The position numbers and the translations under genes are program-made. DNA of 16,278 nt from DATGLE01 sp035294325 (lineage in GTDB: Bacteria > Chloroflexota > Ktedonobacteria > Ktedonobacterales > Ktedonobacteraceae): NCBI GenBank assembly GCA_035294325.1, contig DATGLE010000175.1:1-16278 (forward strand), in the 5' to 3' direction. The notes below the pieces were generated by a model. That model made no database searches. It was not told the origin of the DNA and was given only the letters and a program-made list of their open reading frames with translations. Below, piece after piece: positions 13,357 to 16,278 of this stretch (position 1 is the stretch's first letter; each line of letters starts with the position of its first letter).

Positions 13357-15834
13357 TTATGTTTTCTTAGCTCTGCGCCGCTCGCCTGAACTGGCCGGAA
13401 CGGCCCCGTTCTCTGACGGCCCATCATGCGAAGCGGCGGCGTGCAGAGCAACGCTAATGACATCATCCATACGCTCTACCGGCACAAAGCGCAGGTGTCG
13501 GATAACTTCCTGCGGCACGTCATCCAGATCCTTCATATTGCGCTTTGGCAGGATAAACGTCTTCATGCCTGCTCTATGCGCGGCCAGCACCTTCTCCTTG
13601 ATGCCGCCGACGGGAAGAACGCGGCCGCGCAGTGTAATCTCGCCCGTCATCGCCACGTCGCGGCGCGTCGGGCGCTGCGTCAGGGCCGAGATTAACGCGG
13701 TTGCCATCGTGATTCCCGCCGATGGCCCATCTTTAGGGATGGCTTCGGCAGGCAAGTGCAGGTGAATATCGTATTTCTCATAAAAACGATTTTCGATGCC
13801 AAATAGTTCCGCGCGCGCCCGTGCGTAGGAGAGCGCTGCCTGGGCCGACTCTTTCATCATATCGCCCAGCTGTCCTGTCAGCGTGAGATTGCCGCGCCCA
13901 CGCATCAGCATGGCTTCGACGGTGATCAGGTCGCCGCCCGCGCTGGTCCAGGCCACGCCCGTCGCCACCCCGGCCTCGTCGCTCTCTTCGGCTGTGCCAT
14001 AGTAGGTCCGCTGTGGGCCGAGGTAATCGGGAACTTTTTCGGCTGTCACCTTTGTTTTCGTGCGTCTCCCCTCGGCGACCTTGCGCGCGACTTTACGCAT
14101 CACGGAGGCGATCTCACGCTCCAGGTTGCGCACGCCCGCTTCGTAGGTATATTCGCGGATGATGCGCTGGACAGCCTCGTCACTAATCTCGATGCGCGAT
14201 GGTTTCAGCCCATGCTCGCCAAGCTGCCGGGGTATCAAAAAGCGGCGTGCGATATGCAGTTTTTCCTCTTCGGTATAGCCCGCCAGTTCGATGATCTCCA
14301 GGCGATCTCGCAGCGCGGCGGGAATGGGATGCAGTACATTAGCCGTCGTGAGAAAGAGCACGCGCGAGAGGTCGTAGGGCACCTCCAGGTAGTGATCCGA
14401 GAAGGCGCTGTTCTGCTCAGGATCCAGGACTTCGAGCAGCGCCGAGGAGGGATCGCCACGGAAATCGGCCCCGATTTTATCGATCTCATCCAGCACAAAG
14501 AGCGGGTTCGTCGTTCCCGCCGTTTTCATCGTCTGGATAATACGCCCCGGCAGCGCCCCGACGTAGGTGCGCCGGTGCCCACGGATCTCCGCCTCGTCGT
14601 GGATGCCGCCAAGCGAGAGGCGCACAAACTTGCGATTGAGCGCCTGTGCTATGGAGCGCCCGAGCGAGGTCTTCCCCACGCCCGGCGGGCCTACAAAGCA
14701 GAGGATCGGGCTGCGCATGTTCTGTGAGAGCTTGCGCACAGCGATATATTCCAGGATGCGCTCTTTGACTTTCTCCAGGCCATAATGATTCTCTTCGAGA
14801 ACGGCTGCGGCCTCCTTTACGTCGAGCCGATCAACGGTGGCAGTGTTCCAGGGCAGGCTCACAAGCCAGTCCAGGTAGGTACGAATGACGCCGCTATCGG
14901 GTGCGATGGATGGCATGGCGTTCAGGCGATCAAGTTCTTTGTTCGCGCGCGCCTGAACCTCTTCGGGCATTCCACAAGTGCGGATCTTCTCGCGCAACTC
15001 CTGCGCTTCACGTATCGATGGATCGCCCTCGCCCAGCTCACGCTGGATCGCTTTCAGTTGCTCGCGCAGGAAATATTCGCGCTGCGTTTTATCGACTTCC
15101 TGCTGGATCTGGCTGTGGATATGGCTCTCTAGCTCCAGAATATCCAATTCTTTAGAAAGAAGAATGCTTACCTTTTGTAGACGCTGCTCGATTTTGAAGG
15201 CTTCCAGGATGTTCTGACGTATCGGGACGGGCAGGTCGAGCGCGGATACAATGAAATCGGCCATCGCTCCCGGGTCATCGATGTTCATGGCCGCGATATA
15301 GGTTTCTTCGGGGAGGGTGGTGCTGAGCTTGACGCATTTCTCAAACAGCGCCAGCACGGCGCGGCGCAGCGCTTCGAGGGCGAGCGTTGATTCGGCGGCC
15401 TCTTCCACTACGACCTCGGCGCGCACACGCATGTAAGGGGTCTGCTGGGTATATTCCAGACGGCGCATGCGGCGTTGCCCGCGCACAAGAACGCTGATCG
15501 TGCCATCGGGCATTCTGAGCACGCGATCAACGTAGCCCTCCACCCCGATCTCGTAGAGATCGCCGGCGCCGGGGTCTTCCTGCTCCTCATTTAATTGTGT
15601 GACCACGAACAGGGTATGATCGCCGCTCATGGCCTCGTCGATAGCTTTGATTGACTGGTCGCGTCCCACCAGCAGCGGCACTGCCACATTCGGTATCAAT
15701 ACGGTGTTACGGATGGGGAGTAGCGGAAGTTCCATGACTTCTCGCTGCTCTTTCCGGGCCAGGTCAGGGGCGTCGTCTGCAACTACGTCGTCGTCAAGCT
15801 GTTCTGGAGCCACGATCTGGATAGCCTTCTCCAT
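13357..15834 (-). CDS. lon: ATP-dependent protease Lon
   Basis: Lon degrades damaged and specific regulatory proteins in the cytosol as a hexamer. The 825-residue product starts with a charged lead, then the LonN substrate-binding domain from about 35 (LPLLPIRNTVLIPN), a coiled-coil region (about 215-300), the AAA+ module with Walker A GPPGVGKT (382-389) and Walker B PLFVLDEID (about 444-452), and the protease domain with catalytic Ser705 in KDGPSAG and Lys748 in GGIKEKV. Length and motifs match LonA; all catalytic residues are present. ATG at 15832-15834. A GAGAGGG SD is separated from the ATG by 12 bases including eight T, a long spacing. A sigma-70 promoter lies at 15891-15919. No HspR-type (HAIR) or CIRCE operator was seen. 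Confidence 0.97.
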   Translation of the reverse strand: MEKAIQIVAPEQLDDDVVADDAPDLARKEQREVMELPLLPIRNTVLIPNVAVPLLVGRDQSIKAIDEAMSGDHTLFVVTQLNEEQEDPGAGDLYEIGVEGYVDRVLRMPDGTISVLVRGQRRMRRLEYTQQTPYMRVRAEVVVEEAAESTLALEALRRAVLALFEKCVKLSTTLPEETYIAAMNIDDPGAMADFIVSALDLPVPIRQNILEAFKIEQRLQKVSILLSKELDILELESHIHSQIQQEVDKTQREYFLREQLKAIQRELGEGDPSIREAQELREKIRTCGMPEEVQARANKELDRLNAMPSIAPDSGVIRTYLDWLVSLPWNTATVDRLDVKEAAAVLEENHYGLEKVKERILEYIAVRKLSQNMRSPILCFVGPPGVGKTSLGRSIAQALNRKFVRLSLGGIHDEAEIRGHRRTYVGALPGRIIQTMKTAGTTNPLFVLDEIDKIGADFRGDPSSALLEVLDPEQNSAFSDHYLEVPYDLSRVLFLTTANVLHPIPAALRDRLEIIELAGYTEEEKLHIARRFLIPRQLGEHGLKPSRIEISDEAVQRIIREYTYEAGVRNLEREIASVMRKVARKVAEGRRTKTKVTAEKVPDYLGPQRTYYGTAEESDEAGVATGVAWTSAGGDLITVEAMLMRGRGNLTLTGQLGDMMKESAQAALSYARARAELFGIENRFYEKYDIHLHLPAEAIPKDGPSAGITMATALISALTQRPTRRDVAMTGEITLRGRVLPVGGIKEKVLAAHRAGMKTFILPKRNMKDLDDVPQEVIRHLRFVPVERMDDVISVALHAAASHDGPSENGAVPASSGERRRAKKT

Positions 15835-15890
15835 AAAAAAAAGTTGCCCTCTCGCTCAATAAACATGGGTTTTCCTGAATATGTTCATCC

Positions 15891-15919
15891 ATTATAACGT
15901 ACCGGGACGCAAGAGGCAA
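15891..15919 (-). promoter_or_regulatory. Sigma-70 promoter for lon
   Basis: On the minus strand, TTGCCT (15914-15919) and a perfect TATAAT (15891-15896) are separated by 17 bases. Transcription would start near 15884, giving a leader of about 50 bases before the lon ATG. Confidence 0.75.
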
Positions 15920-16010
15920 TCCGCCGCCGAGTTTTACCAGATGACAGGTACTTTCTATTATTAAGAGACGTTCTTGCGCGCTCATTACGAAAAAATGGAG
16001 GCCCCGGTTA

Positions 16011-16277
16011 TCAGCCAAAAAGCATGAGCATGCGCCGCTCTTCATCTGAAAGGATGAACCGGTTGTTGCGCGCAACAGGGTAGATCGCGGCCCGCTCCCA
16101 GAGGGGGCCGGTGACGCTGGTGCCACTGCCGATCTGCACGCCGCGCTCCTTGAGAGCGTTGAGCAGTTCGCGGGCATTGAAGAGAAAGACGGACTCGATA
16201 ACCCAGGGATTGGCGAGGCTGGATGGCAGGGCTTCCGGTCCGGCCAGTACGAGGTAGTAATCAGGGAGGGCGTCGGG
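16011..16277 (-). CDS. Unrecognised protein, C-terminal 88 residues (5' end outside window)
   Basis: The reverse strand is open from the window edge to a TGA at 16011-16013. The fragment reads as a real protein tail: DYYLVLAGPEALPSS, WVIESVFLFNARELLNALKE, RGVQIGSGTSVTGPLWERAA and a closing RRMLMLFG. Alternating hydrophobic strands and an amphipathic helix suggest an alpha/beta fold. I do not recognise the family. It lies upstream of lon on the same strand; the separate lon promoter suggests they are independently transcribed. There is no hairpin terminator that I can see between 15920 and 16010. Confidence 0.7.
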   Translation of the reverse strand, partial: PDALPDYYLVLAGPEALPSSLANPWVIESVFLFNARELLNALKERGVQIGSGTSVTGPLWERAAIYPVARNNRFILSDEERRMLMLFG

Positions 16278-16278
16278 C

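Noticed and set aside
13421..13440. ATGCGAAGCG near the lon 3' end as another copy of the palindromic element flank
   Set aside because: Only ten bases match, it lies within coding sequence for the lon tail, and there is no adjacent hairpin.
15835..15842. A8 run (T8 on the coding strand) before the lon ATG as a phase-variable tract
   Set aside because: It is in the leader, only eight bases long, and would change SD spacing slightly; no evidence of variation can be seen in one sequence.

Overview
The window is about 16.3 kb of moderately GC-rich bacterial DNA with dense coding. All recognisable genes are on the minus strand except one sigma factor gene. The gene mix points to a Chloroflexota bacterium, most likely class Ktedonobacteria: an RpoD-type sigma factor without region 1.1, zinc-ribbon/single-TM/extracytoplasmic proteins, an accD-accA pair behind ftsY, and PTS-type dihydroxyacetone kinase. 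This placement is an inference from protein character, not a database match.

Layout in coordinate order: (1) 3' part of an MFS exporter (1-1221), overlapping dhaM; (2) the dihydroxyacetone kinase genes dhaM, dhaL and dhaK (transcribed K, L, M, then MFS); (3) accA and accD for acetyl-CoA carboxylase carboxyltransferase, then ftsY for the SRP receptor, spaced 21 bp apart and transcribed ftsY-accD-accA; (4) a decayed TnpB fragment touching the ftsY start, a 71-residue zinc-ribbon protein, and about 830 bp without a gene that holds an exact sigma-54-type -24/-12 match; (5) a plus-strand sigma-70 gene convergent with prfB (RF2), which carries the classic +1 frameshift; (6) two membrane-anchored proteins of unknown function, one with a Gmad2-like C-terminus, the other with zinc ribbon, TM and an NTF2-like tail; (7) lon with a good sigma-70 promoter; (8) the C-terminal 88 codons of an unrecognised protein.

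The most unusual feature is a set of long, perfect or near-perfect palindromes between genes. Two (about 2538-2666 and 10785-10912) are copies of one element. Their outer flanks are conserved (39/49 and 22/31 positions by eye), but their 27-30 bp stems have unrelated sequences and still pair perfectly. A third, partial relative lies near 12260-12336. Two further palindromes (3776-3855 and 9566-9622) lack those flanks and contain the stop codons of the adjoining genes. None has a clear U-tract. The flank-conserved family with freely varying stems looks like a REP/MITE-like or structured-RNA element and is the main candidate for something undescribed.

Functionally the window combines central housekeeping (fatty acid synthesis entry, membrane targeting, translation termination, proteolysis, transcription initiation) with phosphoenolpyruvate-dependent dihydroxyacetone use. 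No rRNA, tRNA or CRISPR array was seen.
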